From positions 3,489 through 29,731 of the forward strand of contig JAJYOQ010000007.1 in NCBI GenBank assembly GCA_021796135.1: 26,243 nucleotides of DNA, written 5' to 3'. A program made the position numbers and the translations under genes. The notes beneath the pieces were generated by a model. It was not told the origin of the DNA. It did not search any database and saw only the letters and a program-made list of their open reading frames with translations. The stretch comes from Bacteroidota bacterium (lineage in GTDB: Bacteria; Bacteroidota; Ignavibacteria; Ignavibacteriales; Ignavibacteriaceae). Positions 1 through 8,624 of the stretch are shown piece after piece (position 1 is the first letter of the stretch; each line of letters begins with the position of its first letter).

Positions 1-10
1 AATATGGTAG

Positions 11-421
11 GATACAAAAGTTGTCTTAGGTAAATCCTACTATTATTGGGTGGCAGCAGTAGATTTTTCCGGAAATCAGAGTATTATTTCTGCTCCTATC
101 AATATAACCATAACCGATGTTGCGCAGGAAAAATTGATTCCGAAAAATTACGCTTTGTTCCAAAATTACCCTAATCCTTTTAATCCGACTACAATTATAA
201 GCTATGATTTACCTAAATCATCAGCAGTAAAGCTGGTAGTCTTTGATATATTAGGAAGAGAAGTAGCTACCTTGGTAAATGATTTCCAATCGGCAGGAAG
301 TCATAAGGCAGAATGGAACGGTAAAAATGGAAATGGCATTGATTTAACCTCCGGAATTTACTTTTATTCGCTGCAAGCCGGAAGTTTTAAATCAGTAAAG
401 AAAATGATTTATCTAAAGTAA
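11..421 (+). CDS. C-terminal fragment of a T9SS-secreted protein (FnIII end plus type A sorting domain)
   Basis: This is the tail of a secreted or surface protein exported by the type IX secretion system. Codons from 11 on read DTKVVLGKSYYYWVAAVDFSGN, which looks like the last strands of a fibronectin type III domain. After a short linker comes the sorting domain: NYALFQNYPNPFNPTT, then SYDLPKSSAVKLVVFDILGREV, and the closing GIYFYSLQAGSF...KKMIYLK. The YPNPFNPTT form is typical of Ignavibacteria and relatives. The signal peptide and passenger domains would lie to the left of the window. A TAG at 8-10 closes this frame, and the other two forward frames are also closed within the first 33 bases, so the gene is either broken just upstream or carries an assembly error. 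The GTG at 50 lies inside the FnIII strand and is not a credible start. Stop TAA is at 419-421. Its passenger function cannot be told from this part. Confidence 0.75.
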   Translation, partial: DTKVVLGKSYYYWVAAVDFSGNQSIISAPINITITDVAQEKLIPKNYALFQNYPNPFNPTTIISYDLPKSSAVKLVVFDILGREVATLVNDFQSAGSHKAEWNGKNGNGIDLTSGIYFYSLQAGSFKSVKKMIYLK

Positions 422-430
422 CCCAATTAT

Positions 431-478
431 TAAATGAGCCTTTTCTAAAGATAGTATCTTCTAGATCAGGCTCATTTA
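431..478. terminator. Long hairpin between convergent genes, probable bidirectional terminator
   Basis: A perfect 11-bp inverted repeat, taaatgagcct (431-441) and aggctcattta (468-478), encloses a second imperfect inverted repeat (tctaaagata / tatcttctaga) almost filling the loop, so the transcript could fold into one long stem on either strand. It lies 9 bases after the stop of the T9SS gene and downstream of the minus-strand mfd block, where convergent transcripts need to end. There is no clean T-run after the stem on either strand, so an intrinsic terminator is likely but not proven. Confidence 0.5.
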
Positions 479-545
479 CATTTCCTTGCAGTTGACTATC
501 CAAGAAGGAAATATTATTAACTATTGTATTTGAATCAAAACTTGC

Positions 546-656
546 CTTAGTTGATGGTTTTAGTTTTGGAAAACGTGCTCTCTTTGAAATTGACCAAAAC
601 TTTCTTTCCTAATCTTCATTCTTAAAGTTCGGAATCTTTTTTAATTTGTTCAGCAT
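546..656 (-). pseudogene. Remnant of BrnA-type antitoxin
   Basis: Reading the minus strand from the ATG at 656-654 gives MLNKLKKIPNFKNED, then a TAG stop at 611-609, then in the same frame ERKFWSISKRARFPKLKPSTK. BrnA-like (COG3514) antitoxins begin with a KIPxFKxEDEExxFW motif and continue, after a stretch missing here, to a KxVxFPxLKPSTK motif. The TAG stands where Glu is expected (one base from GAG). About a dozen residues seem deleted between FW and the FPKLKPSTK part, and the C-terminal ribbon-helix-helix part that should follow is not recognisable. The start overlaps the end of the BrnT fragment by 35 bases, a normal arrangement for such modules. The family call rests on motif memory, but both motifs appear in the right order next to a BrnT tail. 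Confidence 0.65.
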
Positions 657-750
657 AGATATATCTTTCATTTTTATTCATGTTTCTTGCCGAAATAACA
701 CGAACTAATCTTTTTCTTATAGTAAAGACAACAAATAATTTTCTATTCAT
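622..750 (-). pseudogene. C-terminal half of BrnT-type toxin (DUF497), truncated
   Basis: The minus-strand frame 750-622 encodes 42 residues, NRKLFVVFTIRKRLVRVISA followed by RNMNKNERYIYAEQIKKDSEL. This is the recognisable C-terminal half of BrnT/DUF497 RelE-fold RNase toxins (the LFVVFT strand, the RVISAR motif and the ERxxY helix). A complete BrnT is about 90 residues, so the N-terminal half is missing. The frame continues upstream through only four codons (YQPN) before the TAA stop of mfd at 765-763, in the same frame, so the mfd 3' end has been joined to the middle of the toxin gene. The ATG at 750 is therefore probably an internal Met, not a start. A truncated toxin beside a broken antitoxin is a dead module. 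Confidence 0.7.
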
Positions 751-762
751 ATTTGGTTGATA

Positions 763-3700
763 TTAAATTTCAGTCATATCTTTTATTTCAACTTCATATA
801 AAGCAATCACTTGCTTGCTGAAGGAGATTAGGAATTCCATCAATTTTTCGGGGGATTCAAATTTGTTGGGGATTATTAGTTTCATTAATTCCTTCTTGGA
901 AGTGCCTGAGGATCGCTGTTGTTCAAAACGAATTTTGTTTTTATATTCTTCAATTATAAATCTCATCAGCTGAACAAACTTGAACTGATAAAAATCTTCT
1001 TTTTCTCCTTTGGGAAGGATTATGGAAATCTGATCGCGCTGTATAATAATTCTTTCGAAAAGAGAATATGAGGAATAGAACTTTAATATTGCGGAAGCGA
1101 TTAGTCTTTTTAGCAATACGGGAAGAGGTCCAAATCTGTCGATCATTTCATCTTTTATTTCTTCCGCTTCCGAAATGTTTTGGATTGAATACAGAGCCGT
1201 ATAAAAATTTAATCTATCCATTTGATCGGGCATATACTCGGCAGGAATTCCTATTTCAAAGAAAGTGTCGATTGTCGGTTCGGTTCTTTCGACTTGCTTT
1301 GGTAATGTTTTGAACACCTCTTTAAATTCTTTGTACTTTAGTTCTTCTACTGTCTCATTGATTAATTTTACATAGAGGTCAAAGCCCACCTCATTTATAA
1401 ATCCGGACTGTTCAGTCCCGAGCAAATTACCGGACCCTCTGATTTCCAGATCGCGCATTGATATATTAAATCCTGCACCCACATCGGTGAATTCTTCAAT
1501 TGCTTGAAGTCTTCTTAGAGCTTTTTTCGATATTCCGGTTAATGAAGGAACAATAAAATATGCATACGCTTGGCGGGTAGACCTGCCGACTCGACCGCGT
1601 AATTGATGCAGTTCTGCGAGTCCGAACCGATCAGCCCGATTTACGATTATTGTATTGACGTTAGGGATATCAATTCCGGATTCAATAATTTTTGTTGAGA
1701 GGAGCACATCATATTTTTTATTCAGGAAACCGTGGATTACGTCCTCAAGCTGTGCCGGCTTCATTTGACCATGGGCAACGGCTATTTTTAAGTCCGGCAT
1801 ATATTTTAATATATATCCCGCAAATTTATCAATTGATTGAATCCTGTCATGAATAATATAGACCTGCCCGTTTCTTTTTAATTCTTCGAGTATCCATTCT
1901 TTAATTTTGAAAATATCGAGGGTAGATACTTTTGTGAATATTGACTGACGGTTAGGCGGCGGTGTAGAAATAATTGATAAATCTCTTGCTCCAAGTAATG
2001 AAAGATTAAGTGTTCGAGGAATCGGAGTTGCCGTAAGGGTTAGGGTATCAACATTTAATTTTAACGAACGAAGTTTTTCTTTCGCCATTACTCCGAACCG
2101 GTGTTCTTCGTCGATAATGAGCAAACCAAGGTCTTTAAATTTTACATCTTTAGAAATAAGTCTATGCGTGCCAATTATAATATCTACTTTGCCTTCTTCA
2201 AGTTCTTTTAGAATTTCTGCCTGCTGTTTTTTTGTTTGAAATCTTGAAAGAGCGGCGACTTTTATCGGGAATTGCGAAACCCTATCGGAGAAAGTATTGA
2301 AGTGCTGTTCAGCTAAAATTGTAGTAGGCACAAGCACCGCAGCTTGTTTTCCGTCCTGCACGGCTTTGAATGCTGCCCGGACGGCGATTTCTGTTTTACC
2401 GAAACCGACATCGCCGCAAACGAGCCGATCCATTGGGTTTTCTGCTTCCATATCGGCTTTAATTTCTTCGGTAACTTTTTCCTGATCGGGAGTATCTTCA
2501 TAAAAGAAAGAAGCTTCCAATTCTTTTTGCCAGACAGTATCCGGATTAAAACGATATCCCTGCGTTGCTTTTCGTTTTGCATACAGATCTATGAGTTCCC
2601 GGGCAGCTTCTTTGATTTTTTTCTTAGTTCTAGTTTTAGTATTTACCCACTCACTAGTGCCAAGAGTTGAAAGAGTCGGCTGCAAGCTTTCATTAGAAGA
2701 ATATTTTTTAACAAGAGTCAGGTAATTCAGATTTACATAGACAACGCCGCCTTCGTTATACAATATTTTCATTGACTCTTGATTTACGGAGCCAATTTTA
2801 ATTGTTTCCAATCCGACATATTTACCTATACCATAATTTTCGTGGACTACAAAATCTCCTCGATTAATGGAGGCAAACATTTTGGATTTAGATTTCTTAT
2901 ATTTTTTCGAAGTAGATATTTTAGTGCGGTATGGCTTATTAAATATTTGATAATCTGTTAGTAATAAGATTTTTTCCTGGTTATGTATAAATCCGCTTTT
3001 AATCGGCAGCGTCTGAATTTTAATTTTTCCAAGATCGAATAAATTTTCTAACTCCGGTTTGAATTCACTAAGCAAATCTTTTAATCTTGCCGATTGTAAA
3101 TCGTTTTCGGCTGTAATTATAATATTATATAGTTTGGCAGTGTTTTCTGTTAAAAGATTAAAGAGGAATTCATAGTTTGAATTTATTGACGGTGCATTAG
3201 AAAAACCAAGATCAATTCTATCACTGTTAGAGGTCAGTTCTTCTTCGATCAGCCATCTTGCTTTGGAATTAAACTCATATTCGGAAGTTTTTATTTCAGT
3301 ATTTGAATTAATATTCTGTTCATTTGCCGGTTCAGGAAATACATCATCCTCAAATTCAAAATTCGCAGCAATTGTTGGTTCGGCATTATTTTCATCCAGC
3401 AAAGGAAACGCTGCCCTATTTAAATTATTTAATTCATAAGCTGAAGCAATAAAAAGAGGGTCTTTCAAATAATCAAAAATATCAACCGAATAATTATCTT
3501 TTTCGGAGCTGCTGCTTAATGATCCCGCTAATGTAGTTAAGGAGATTTCTTGTATAGACCTTTGACTTTCAGGATCAAAATATCTTATTGATTCTAAAAA
3601 ATCACCGTCAAATTCCAACCTCACAGGATTTTTTTCACTATAAGACCAAAAGTCTATTATTGAACCTCTTTGTGAAAAATCGCCCGGGGCTTCCACAAAG

Positions 3701-4176
3701 CTATCTTTTTGATAATTGAGTAAATTAAGATACTCAAGAAGGTCATTGTAGGTAAGATCCCCTCCCACTTGAATTTTTGTTGTATTACCTTCAATCGTTT
3801 TTTTCGGAGGAAGCTTGCAGTACAGGAGATCATAGGTAGAAATCAGTACGAAGTTATTTCTGCTTAAAATATCGGTCAATTTTTCCTGAATGAAATCAGG
3901 TTTATAATCTATTATAGTTATAATTTGTTTAGATATTCCAAGTTCCGATAGTTCTACGGTAAGTTCTGATGCAGTTTGTATATCAGGAAGAAGCAAAACG
4001 ATTTGTTTTTCTTTTTCAGAAATATATTCAACGAAAAGACTTTTAGAGGATCCAAAAAAAGGCGAGATAAAAGTTACAGCATTAGATTTATTATCGAGCT
4101 TAGCGGATAAAGATTTTACAGTTCCAATACTTCGAAATAAAGATTTTATTTTATCGCCGGAAAAGTCATTTGTCAT
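763..4176 (-). CDS. mfd: Transcription-repair coupling factor Mfd
   Basis: Mfd is an ATP-driven DNA translocase that removes RNA polymerase stalled at lesions and recruits UvrA for nucleotide excision repair. The 1137-residue length matches the family. Domain order fits: an N-terminal UvrB-like region, the RNA-polymerase-interacting (CarD-like) domain starting near residue 437 with GDFVVHENYGIGKYVGLE, and a RecG-like translocase with Walker A GDVGFGKTE near residue 590 and the DEEHRFG box near 687. Motif VI follows (QLRGRVGR near 857), then the C-terminal TRCF domain. The ATG at 4176 lies 17 bp downstream of the PAP2 gene stop, so it is probably transcribed with the murQ-PAP2 group. It is the last intact gene of the minus-strand block; the BrnT remnant follows after 12 bases. 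Confidence 0.97.
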   Translation of the reverse strand: MTNDFSGDKIKSLFRSIGTVKSLSAKLDNKSNAVTFISPFFGSSKSLFVEYISEKEKQIVLLLPDIQTASELTVELSELGISKQIITIIDYKPDFIQEKLTDILSRNNFVLISTYDLLYCKLPPKKTIEGNTTKIQVGGDLTYNDLLEYLNLLNYQKDSFVEAPGDFSQRGSIIDFWSYSEKNPVRLEFDGDFLESIRYFDPESQRSIQEISLTTLAGSLSSSSEKDNYSVDIFDYLKDPLFIASAYELNNLNRAAFPLLDENNAEPTIAANFEFEDDVFPEPANEQNINSNTEIKTSEYEFNSKARWLIEEELTSNSDRIDLGFSNAPSINSNYEFLFNLLTENTAKLYNIIITAENDLQSARLKDLLSEFKPELENLFDLGKIKIQTLPIKSGFIHNQEKILLLTDYQIFNKPYRTKISTSKKYKKSKSKMFASINRGDFVVHENYGIGKYVGLETIKIGSVNQESMKILYNEGGVVYVNLNYLTLVKKYSSNESLQPTLSTLGTSEWVNTKTRTKKKIKEAARELIDLYAKRKATQGYRFNPDTVWQKELEASFFYEDTPDQEKVTEEIKADMEAENPMDRLVCGDVGFGKTEIAVRAAFKAVQDGKQAAVLVPTTILAEQHFNTFSDRVSQFPIKVAALSRFQTKKQQAEILKELEEGKVDIIIGTHRLISKDVKFKDLGLLIIDEEHRFGVMAKEKLRSLKLNVDTLTLTATPIPRTLNLSLLGARDLSIISTPPPNRQSIFTKVSTLDIFKIKEWILEELKRNGQVYIIHDRIQSIDKFAGYILKYMPDLKIAVAHGQMKPAQLEDVIHGFLNKKYDVLLSTKIIESGIDIPNVNTIIVNRADRFGLAELHQLRGRVGRSTRQAYAYFIVPSLTGISKKALRRLQAIEEFTDVGAGFNISMRDLEIRGSGNLLGTEQSGFINEVGFDLYVKLINETVEELKYKEFKEVFKTLPKQVERTEPTIDTFFEIGIPAEYMPDQMDRLNFYTALYSIQNISEAEEIKDEMIDRFGPLPVLLKRLIASAILKFYSSYSLFERIIIQRDQISIILPKGEKEDFYQFKFVQLMRFIIEEYKNKIRFEQQRSSGTSKKELMKLIIPNKFESPEKLMEFLISFSKQVIALYEVEIKDMTEI

Positions 4177-4193
4177 TTTAATTAAGTGCCGGA

Positions 4194-4985
4194 TTAAAAA
4201 GAATAAGTAAATCCTAAAGATGTCGGAGAATAATAAAAAGATAAACCGGAATTATTATTCCCTGTTTTATCATAATTGTCAGTAACATAATTTCCTACGA
4301 AATATCCAATAGCGCTTCCGGCAATAACATCGGAAAGCCAGTGGTCATTGTGATAGATTCTTGAGCAATCTACCCATCCGGCTGCGCCGAAACAAAGAAT
4401 TTTCAAGAAAATATTATTAGTGTTATTAGCCAGAACGGTAGAGACCGCCCAAGAAACCGTTGCATGTCCGGAAGGAAAAGAAGTTTCCGCTGCTTGGGTA
4501 TTTAAAGGATGAAAATTTGCTTTTCCGCTGTTGGTATATGGTCTGCTTCTTCCGGCAATCGACTTAAGGATTGAAGTTATAAGACCGGCATAACCTGCAG
4601 CTTGAATAGTTTGCAAACCGATTTTTCTTACGCCCGGATCATTTAGGAATAGTCCATAGCTATAAACACCGACTATACCAATAAGAGTATAGCCGTTTCC
4701 ATATATATCATCTATTGTAAAAAGATTATTATTAAGCGAGGTGATATTTTTTTGAGAAAACTTTTGAATATTGTTATCGATAGAATATCCGACAGCTATA
4801 GCGGCTGCAGTGCCGGCTAAATCCCATGCTTTTGTGCCGTCGAAAGAAGTAAAGCTTGACGCAAGACTGCCTCCCATATTTAGCGTATGAAAAAAATCAT
4901 TTTTTACCGTATCGATAATTTGTGCATGTAAAAGCGGTTGAACAAGAAATAATAGACCGACAAATAACAAATTAAATTTTTTCAA
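4194..4985 (-). CDS. PAP2-family lipid phosphatase with signal peptide
   Basis: A 263-residue type 2 phosphatidic acid phosphatase. All three catalytic motifs are present: KX6RP as K141...R148-P149 (KSIAGRSRP), PSGH at 171-174, and SRX5HX3D as S208-R209, H215 and D219. A typical signal peptide opens the protein (MKK, hydrophobic LLFVGLLFLVQPLLHA, cleavage near residue 21), so the enzyme acts beyond the inner membrane. Members dephosphorylate phosphatidic acid, phosphatidylglycerol phosphate or undecaprenyl pyrophosphate; the substrate here cannot be told. The protein ends on alternating polar and aromatic residues with a terminal Phe (SPTSLGFTYSF), which resembles an outer-membrane beta-strand, but that is inference. 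Its position between murQ and mfd is compatible with a cell-envelope role. Confidence 0.88.
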   Translation of the reverse strand: MKKFNLLFVGLLFLVQPLLHAQIIDTVKNDFFHTLNMGGSLASSFTSFDGTKAWDLAGTAAAIAVGYSIDNNIQKFSQKNITSLNNNLFTIDDIYGNGYTLIGIVGVYSYGLFLNDPGVRKIGLQTIQAAGYAGLITSILKSIAGRSRPYTNSGKANFHPLNTQAAETSFPSGHATVSWAVSTVLANNTNNIFLKILCFGAAGWVDCSRIYHNDHWLSDVIAGSAIGYFVGNYVTDNYDKTGNNNSGLSFYYSPTSLGFTYSF

Positions 4986-5016
4986 TTGAGTTTCTCTTTA
5001 GTGGATATAATATGAA

Positions 5017-5952
5017 TTAAAATTTTCCGTTGATAGCCAACCGTACAAAGCCGTCGGCTTTGTTTAATCTTTCTTTTGCCTGCAGAGCATTAACACCGGC
5101 TTTAATCATAACCAAGGCAGTTTTGACATGTCCGTCCGCTTCGGACAGGAATTTTTCCGCTTCTTCGTAAGAGATGCCGGTTATAGTCATAATAATTTTT
5201 TTAGATCTTTCGACTAATTTTTTGTTAGTCATTTGGAGATCGATCATCATATTTTCATAGACTTTCCCGAGGCGAATCATAGACGCGGTAGTAAGCATAT
5301 TTAAAACTAATTTTTGAGCAGTTCCGCTTTTCATTCTTGTAGAACCCATTATAACTTCCGGACCGACGTATGGGCAGATAGCGACATCAACTTCGCTAAT
5401 ATTAAATTCTTTTCTTGGGTTACAGGTAATAAACAAAGTTTTAGCGCCTAATTGTTTCGCTTTTTTAACAGCGCCTACCACATAAGGAGTTCTCCGGCTA
5501 GCGGCAATTCCGCACACAACATCCTTATCATTTACTTTTGCTGCAGTAACATCTTTAGCTCCGTTTTCCTCCAAATCTTCAGCGCCTTCCTGAGCGACAA
5601 ACATAGCTTCTTTACCGCCGGCAATAAATCCTTCAATTAATCCGGGCGGAGTGCCGAATGTCGGAGGGCATTCAGAAGCATCCACAACCCCGAGTCTTCC
5701 GCTCGTGCCTGCGCCGAAATATAAAAGTCTCCCGCCGTTTTTTAATGCATTAACAATTATATCAACAGCTAAAGTAATGTAAGGAATTTCTTTTTCAACA
5801 GCGAAAGGGACTGTTTTATCTTCGTCATTAATAATCTTCAGGATATCTCCGGAAGAGCGAACATCGATATCCATTGAATTGGAATTTCTTTGTTCGGTAG
5901 AAAGCTTGCTTATTTCGTTAAATAAATTTTTTGCATCTTCAGACGAACTCAT
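5017..5952 (-). CDS. murQ: N-acetylmuramic acid 6-phosphate etherase MurQ
   Basis: MurQ cleaves the D-lactyl ether of MurNAc-6-phosphate to give GlcNAc-6-phosphate and lactate in the cytoplasm, a step in peptidoglycan recycling. The 311 residues carry the SIS-fold sugar-phosphate site YFGAGTSGRLGVVDASECPP (residues 78-97). The two catalytic acids expected from the E. coli enzyme are present: E94 in DASECPP and E125 in EGAEDLEE, with the same 31-residue spacing. Further family segments are GIAASRRTPYV and GSTRMKSGTAQK, and the C-terminal part contains a helical ADGHVKTALVM segment. The ATG overlaps the rsmG stop (ATGA, 4 bases), indicating translational coupling with rsmG. No MurNAc kinase or transporter gene lies beside it in the window. 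Confidence 0.95.
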   Translation of the reverse strand: MSSSEDAKNLFNEISKLSTEQRNSNSMDIDVRSSGDILKIINDEDKTVPFAVEKEIPYITLAVDIIVNALKNGGRLLYFGAGTSGRLGVVDASECPPTFGTPPGLIEGFIAGGKEAMFVAQEGAEDLEENGAKDVTAAKVNDKDVVCGIAASRRTPYVVGAVKKAKQLGAKTLFITCNPRKEFNISEVDVAICPYVGPEVIMGSTRMKSGTAQKLVLNMLTTASMIRLGKVYENMMIDLQMTNKKLVERSKKIIMTITGISYEEAEKFLSEADGHVKTALVMIKAGVNALQAKERLNKADGFVRLAINGKF

Positions 5953-6632
5953 TTAATTAACTCCAGGAGTACCAATTTTTTCTCCTTTTGGTTCCGGATA
6001 TTAGACGGTTTATAAAAAAGTTCGAAGATCGTAGATTTTTTTATATATGGTTTAAATTTCATTTCAGCTTTTTTGAATTCATCATCCAGATCGCCGCCCT
6101 TGATTGCAACCAAAAAAGATTTTTCTTTCATCAGGGGAAGAGCATAACGAAGTAAAATAATTAAGGGTACAGTTGCTCTGGTAATAATTAAGTCAAACTT
6201 ATCCGAGTATGTATCGATAAACTCGGGGCTTTCGACGCGGTCATTAACCGCCGTGACGTTGCTGAGCTTTAATTTATTTATAAATTCTTTAACTGCATCA
6301 ATTTTCTTTCCAGTTGAATCAGCCAGGACACCCTTCATTTCATGGCGCAGGATTGCTACCGGAATTCCCGGTAATCCGCCGCCTGTTCCGATATCAAGAA
6401 AACTTGTACATTTTTCAGGAATATATTTAGTGATATAAGAAGACAAAAAAACGTGATTTTCAACGATTGATTCAATATCTTTTCTGGATACGAGATTTAA
6501 GAATTCATTTTTCTTAGTTAAAAGGTCGGTATAATATGCAAGCCTTTCTGTTTGCATACTATCGGGGTTAAACCCATTCTCCCAGAAGAAAGATAGCAGT
6601 TGTTTTAGGTATTTCTCTTGAAAGTCAGCCAT
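5949..6632 (-). CDS. rsmG: 16S rRNA m7G methyltransferase RsmG (GidB)
   Basis: RsmG methylates N7 of G527 (E. coli numbering) in the 530 loop of 16S rRNA using SAM; loss gives low-level streptomycin resistance in many bacteria. The 227-residue protein has the SAM-binding motif FLDIGTGGGLPGIPVAIL (residues 78-95), NLVSRKDIESIVENHVFLS before it, and the ITRATVPL segment in the second half. It starts 16 bp after the mnmG stop and overlaps murQ by 4 bp, so mnmG-rsmG-murQ look co-transcribed. gidA-gidB linkage is a classic arrangement near chromosome origins; the parA-parB genes that often follow are replaced here by murQ. Confidence 0.95.
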   Translation of the reverse strand: MADFQEKYLKQLLSFFWENGFNPDSMQTERLAYYTDLLTKKNEFLNLVSRKDIESIVENHVFLSSYITKYIPEKCTSFLDIGTGGGLPGIPVAILRHEMKGVLADSTGKKIDAVKEFINKLKLSNVTAVNDRVESPEFIDTYSDKFDLIITRATVPLIILLRYALPLMKEKSFLVAIKGGDLDDEFKKAEMKFKPYIKKSTIFELFYKPSNIRNQKEKKLVLLELIK

Positions 6633-6648
6633 ACAAAACCCTTAGAAA

Positions 6649-8526
6649 TTAGTTTTTCAAATATACCAATAATATAGAAATATCAGAAGGAGTAACTCCC
6701 GAAATTCTTGATGCCTGTCCTATTGAGCGGGGTTTAACGCGGTTTAATTTTTCTCTCGCTTCGTTTGAAAGAGCTTTTAATGTTAAATAGTTTAATGTTA
6801 AAGGTAATTTAGTGTCATCATATTTTTCCACACGGTCAATCATCTCGTACTGCCTTTTAATATAGCCCTCATATTTTAGTTCAATTTCAATTTGCTCGAG
6901 AGCAAACTCATCTTTGAGAAGTTCTTTAACGAGAGGAAGAGATTCGGTACCGTTTAGAGGGAAAAGTTCTTTTAATGTAAGTTCCGGACGTTTGCAAAGC
7001 TTCGAGATTGTTTCAGTTGAATCAATTTCAGGCAGACCGCGGGAGATTAAGAACGGGTTAACATCGCGGGCGTGAATTTTAGTAGTATTAAACAGATTTA
7101 CGCCATTGACGACCAGTGTTTTTCTTTTTGCAAGATCATCGAAGACAGATTGTGAGATTAGACCGTATTTATGTGCGTAATTCATTAATCTTAGATCTGC
7201 ATTATCCTGTCTTAATAGAAGCCGGTGTTCTGCGCGGGAAGTAAACATTCTATAAGGTTCCTCGGTTGATTTATTAACAAGGTCATCGACCAGGACTCCT
7301 ATATAAGCCTCGCTTCGTTTCAAAACAAATTCCGGCAGATTTTTAATTTTTGCGGCTGCATTTATACCGGCGACAACTCCTTGAGCAGCAGCTTCCTCAT
7401 ATCCGGAAGTGCCGTTGATTTGTCCTGCAAAGTAGAGTCCTTTAATAAGCTTAGTTTCCAGAGTCAAATCAACCTGGTGAGGCGGAAAGAAGTCATATTC
7501 AACTGCATATCCCGGGCGGATCATTTCAACATTTTCCAAGCCCTTAATATTTTTCATAGCTTCAAGTTGAATTTCAGCAGGCAGGGAAGAGGAAAAGCCA
7601 TTTAAATAAATTTGATCGCTATCCAAACCTTCGGGCTCGAGAAAAAGCTGATGCTGCAATTTATCTGCAAACCTAACGATTTTATCCTCAATTGACGGGC
7701 AATAACGAGGACCAACGCCCTTAATAACTCCGGTAAACAATGGTGACTTGCTAAAACCTTTTTCCAAAATTTTATGAACAACTTCGTTGGTATGGGTAAT
7801 ATGGCAGCTAACCTGAGGTAATTTAGGAAAATGATTTTTATCGGTTTGGAAGGAAAATGGCTGCGGATTTTCATCACCTGGCTGTTCCTCAAGTCCCTCC
7901 CAATTTATGGAATCTTTTCTTAACCGCGGGGGAGTACCGGTTTTCAGTCGGCTCGATTCAAATCCTAATTTAATTAAAGATTGGGTAAGACCGACAGCAG
8001 CATCTTCACCGAATCTTCCGCCGACAGTAGATTTTAATCCGGTGTGCATCAATCCATTCAAAAAAGTTCCGGATGACAATATTACTGCTTTACAGAATAT
8101 TATTTCTCCGTCAGTAGTTTTCACTCCGGCTACTTTATTATCCTCAACAAGGACATCAATAACATTTCCCTCGACAATTTCCACATTAGGGGTTGTAGAC
8201 ACCACCCGATATGCCTCTTCGGAGTATAATTTTCTATCAGATTGGCATCGGGGAGACCAAACAGCAGGACCTTTAGATTTATTAAGCATTCTGAACTGAA
8301 TACCCGTATTATCTGCGATTTTTCCCATCATACCGCCAAGAGCATCGATTTCTCTTACCAAATGACCTTTAGCCGTGCCTCCGATTGCAGGGTTACAGGA
8401 CATTCTGCCGATGGCAAATTTATCCATAGTTATCAAACCTACAGATAACCCCATAATTCCGGGAATACATGCAGCTTCAATCCCTGCATGCCCTCCGCCA
8501 ACTACAATTACATCAAAACTTTTCAT
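6649..8526 (-). CDS. mnmG: tRNA uridine-5-carboxymethylaminomethyl modification enzyme MnmG (GidA)
   Basis: MnmG is the FAD-dependent partner of MnmE; the complex installs the (carboxymethyl)aminomethyl group at C5 of wobble U34 in several tRNAs. The 625 residues match the family length. Visible features are the FAD dinucleotide motif [12 protein letters not shown] at residues 8-19, [20 protein letters not shown] around 43-62, the GidA signature [13 protein letters not shown], and the C-terminal helical segment [17 protein letters not shown] that contacts MnmE. The start at 8526 lies 15 bp downstream of a parS site, so ParB could in principle influence its expression. Its partner mnmE lies 98 bp upstream on the same strand, and rsmG follows after 16 bp. 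Confidence 0.97.
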   Translation of the reverse strand: MKSFDVIVVGGGHAGIEAACIPGIMGLSVGLITMDKFAIGRMSCNPAIGGTAKGHLVREIDALGGMMGKIADNTGIQFRMLNKSKGPAVWSPRCQSDRKLYSEEAYRVVSTTPNVEIVEGNVIDVLVEDNKVAGVKTTDGEIIFCKAVILSSGTFLNGLMHTGLKSTVGGRFGEDAAVGLTQSLIKLGFESSRLKTGTPPRLRKDSINWEGLEEQPGDENPQPFSFQTDKNHFPKLPQVSCHITHTNEVVHKILEKGFSKSPLFTGVIKGVGPRYCPSIEDKIVRFADKLQHQLFLEPEGLDSDQIYLNGFSSSLPAEIQLEAMKNIKGLENVEMIRPGYAVEYDFFPPHQVDLTLETKLIKGLYFAGQINGTSGYEEAAAQGVVAGINAAAKIKNLPEFVLKRSEAYIGVLVDDLVNKSTEEPYRMFTSRAEHRLLLRQDNADLRLMNYAHKYGLISQSVFDDLAKRKTLVVNGVNLFNTTKIHARDVNPFLISRGLPEIDSTETISKLCKRPELTLKELFPLNGTESLPLVKELLKDEFALEQIEIELKYEGYIKRQYEMIDRVEKYDDTKLPLTLNYLTLKALSNEAREKLNRVKPRSIGQASRISGVTPSDISILLVYLKN

Positions 8527-8540
8527 TAAATTATATTTCT

Positions 8541-8556
8541 AGTTTCACGTGAAACC
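8541..8556. promoter_or_regulatory. parS site 1 (ParB binding)
   Basis: The sequence agtttcacgtgaaacc contains the perfect 14-bp palindrome gtttcacgtgaaac (8542-8555) and matches 14 of 16 bases of the bacterial parS consensus TGTTTCACGTGAAACA. ParB loads here as a CTP-dependent clamp to segregate replicated origins. The site lies immediately upstream of the mnmG start codon. Confidence 0.88.
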
Positions 8557-8607
8557 GTCATTTTGAATTTCAAGACATCGCCAATGCGATTTTTTAAGTT
8601 TTTTGCA

Positions 8608-8623
8608 GTTTTCACGTGAAACA
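8608..8623. promoter_or_regulatory. parS site 2 (ParB binding)
   Basis: The sequence gttttcacgtgaaaca also matches 14 of 16 bases of parS; the two mismatches are at its left end, leaving tttcacgtgaaa as perfect core. Its centre is 67 bp from that of the other site, and it ends one base before the mnmE stop codon complement (8625-8627). Both sites therefore fill the non-coding gap between mnmE and mnmG. Confidence 0.85.
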
Positions 8624-8624
8624 C

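Noticed and set aside
8577..8595. Small hairpin atcgc-caat-gcgat followed by a T-run, as a terminator
   Set aside because: The T-run follows the stem only on the plus strand, where no gene is transcribed into it; the stem is only 5 bp.
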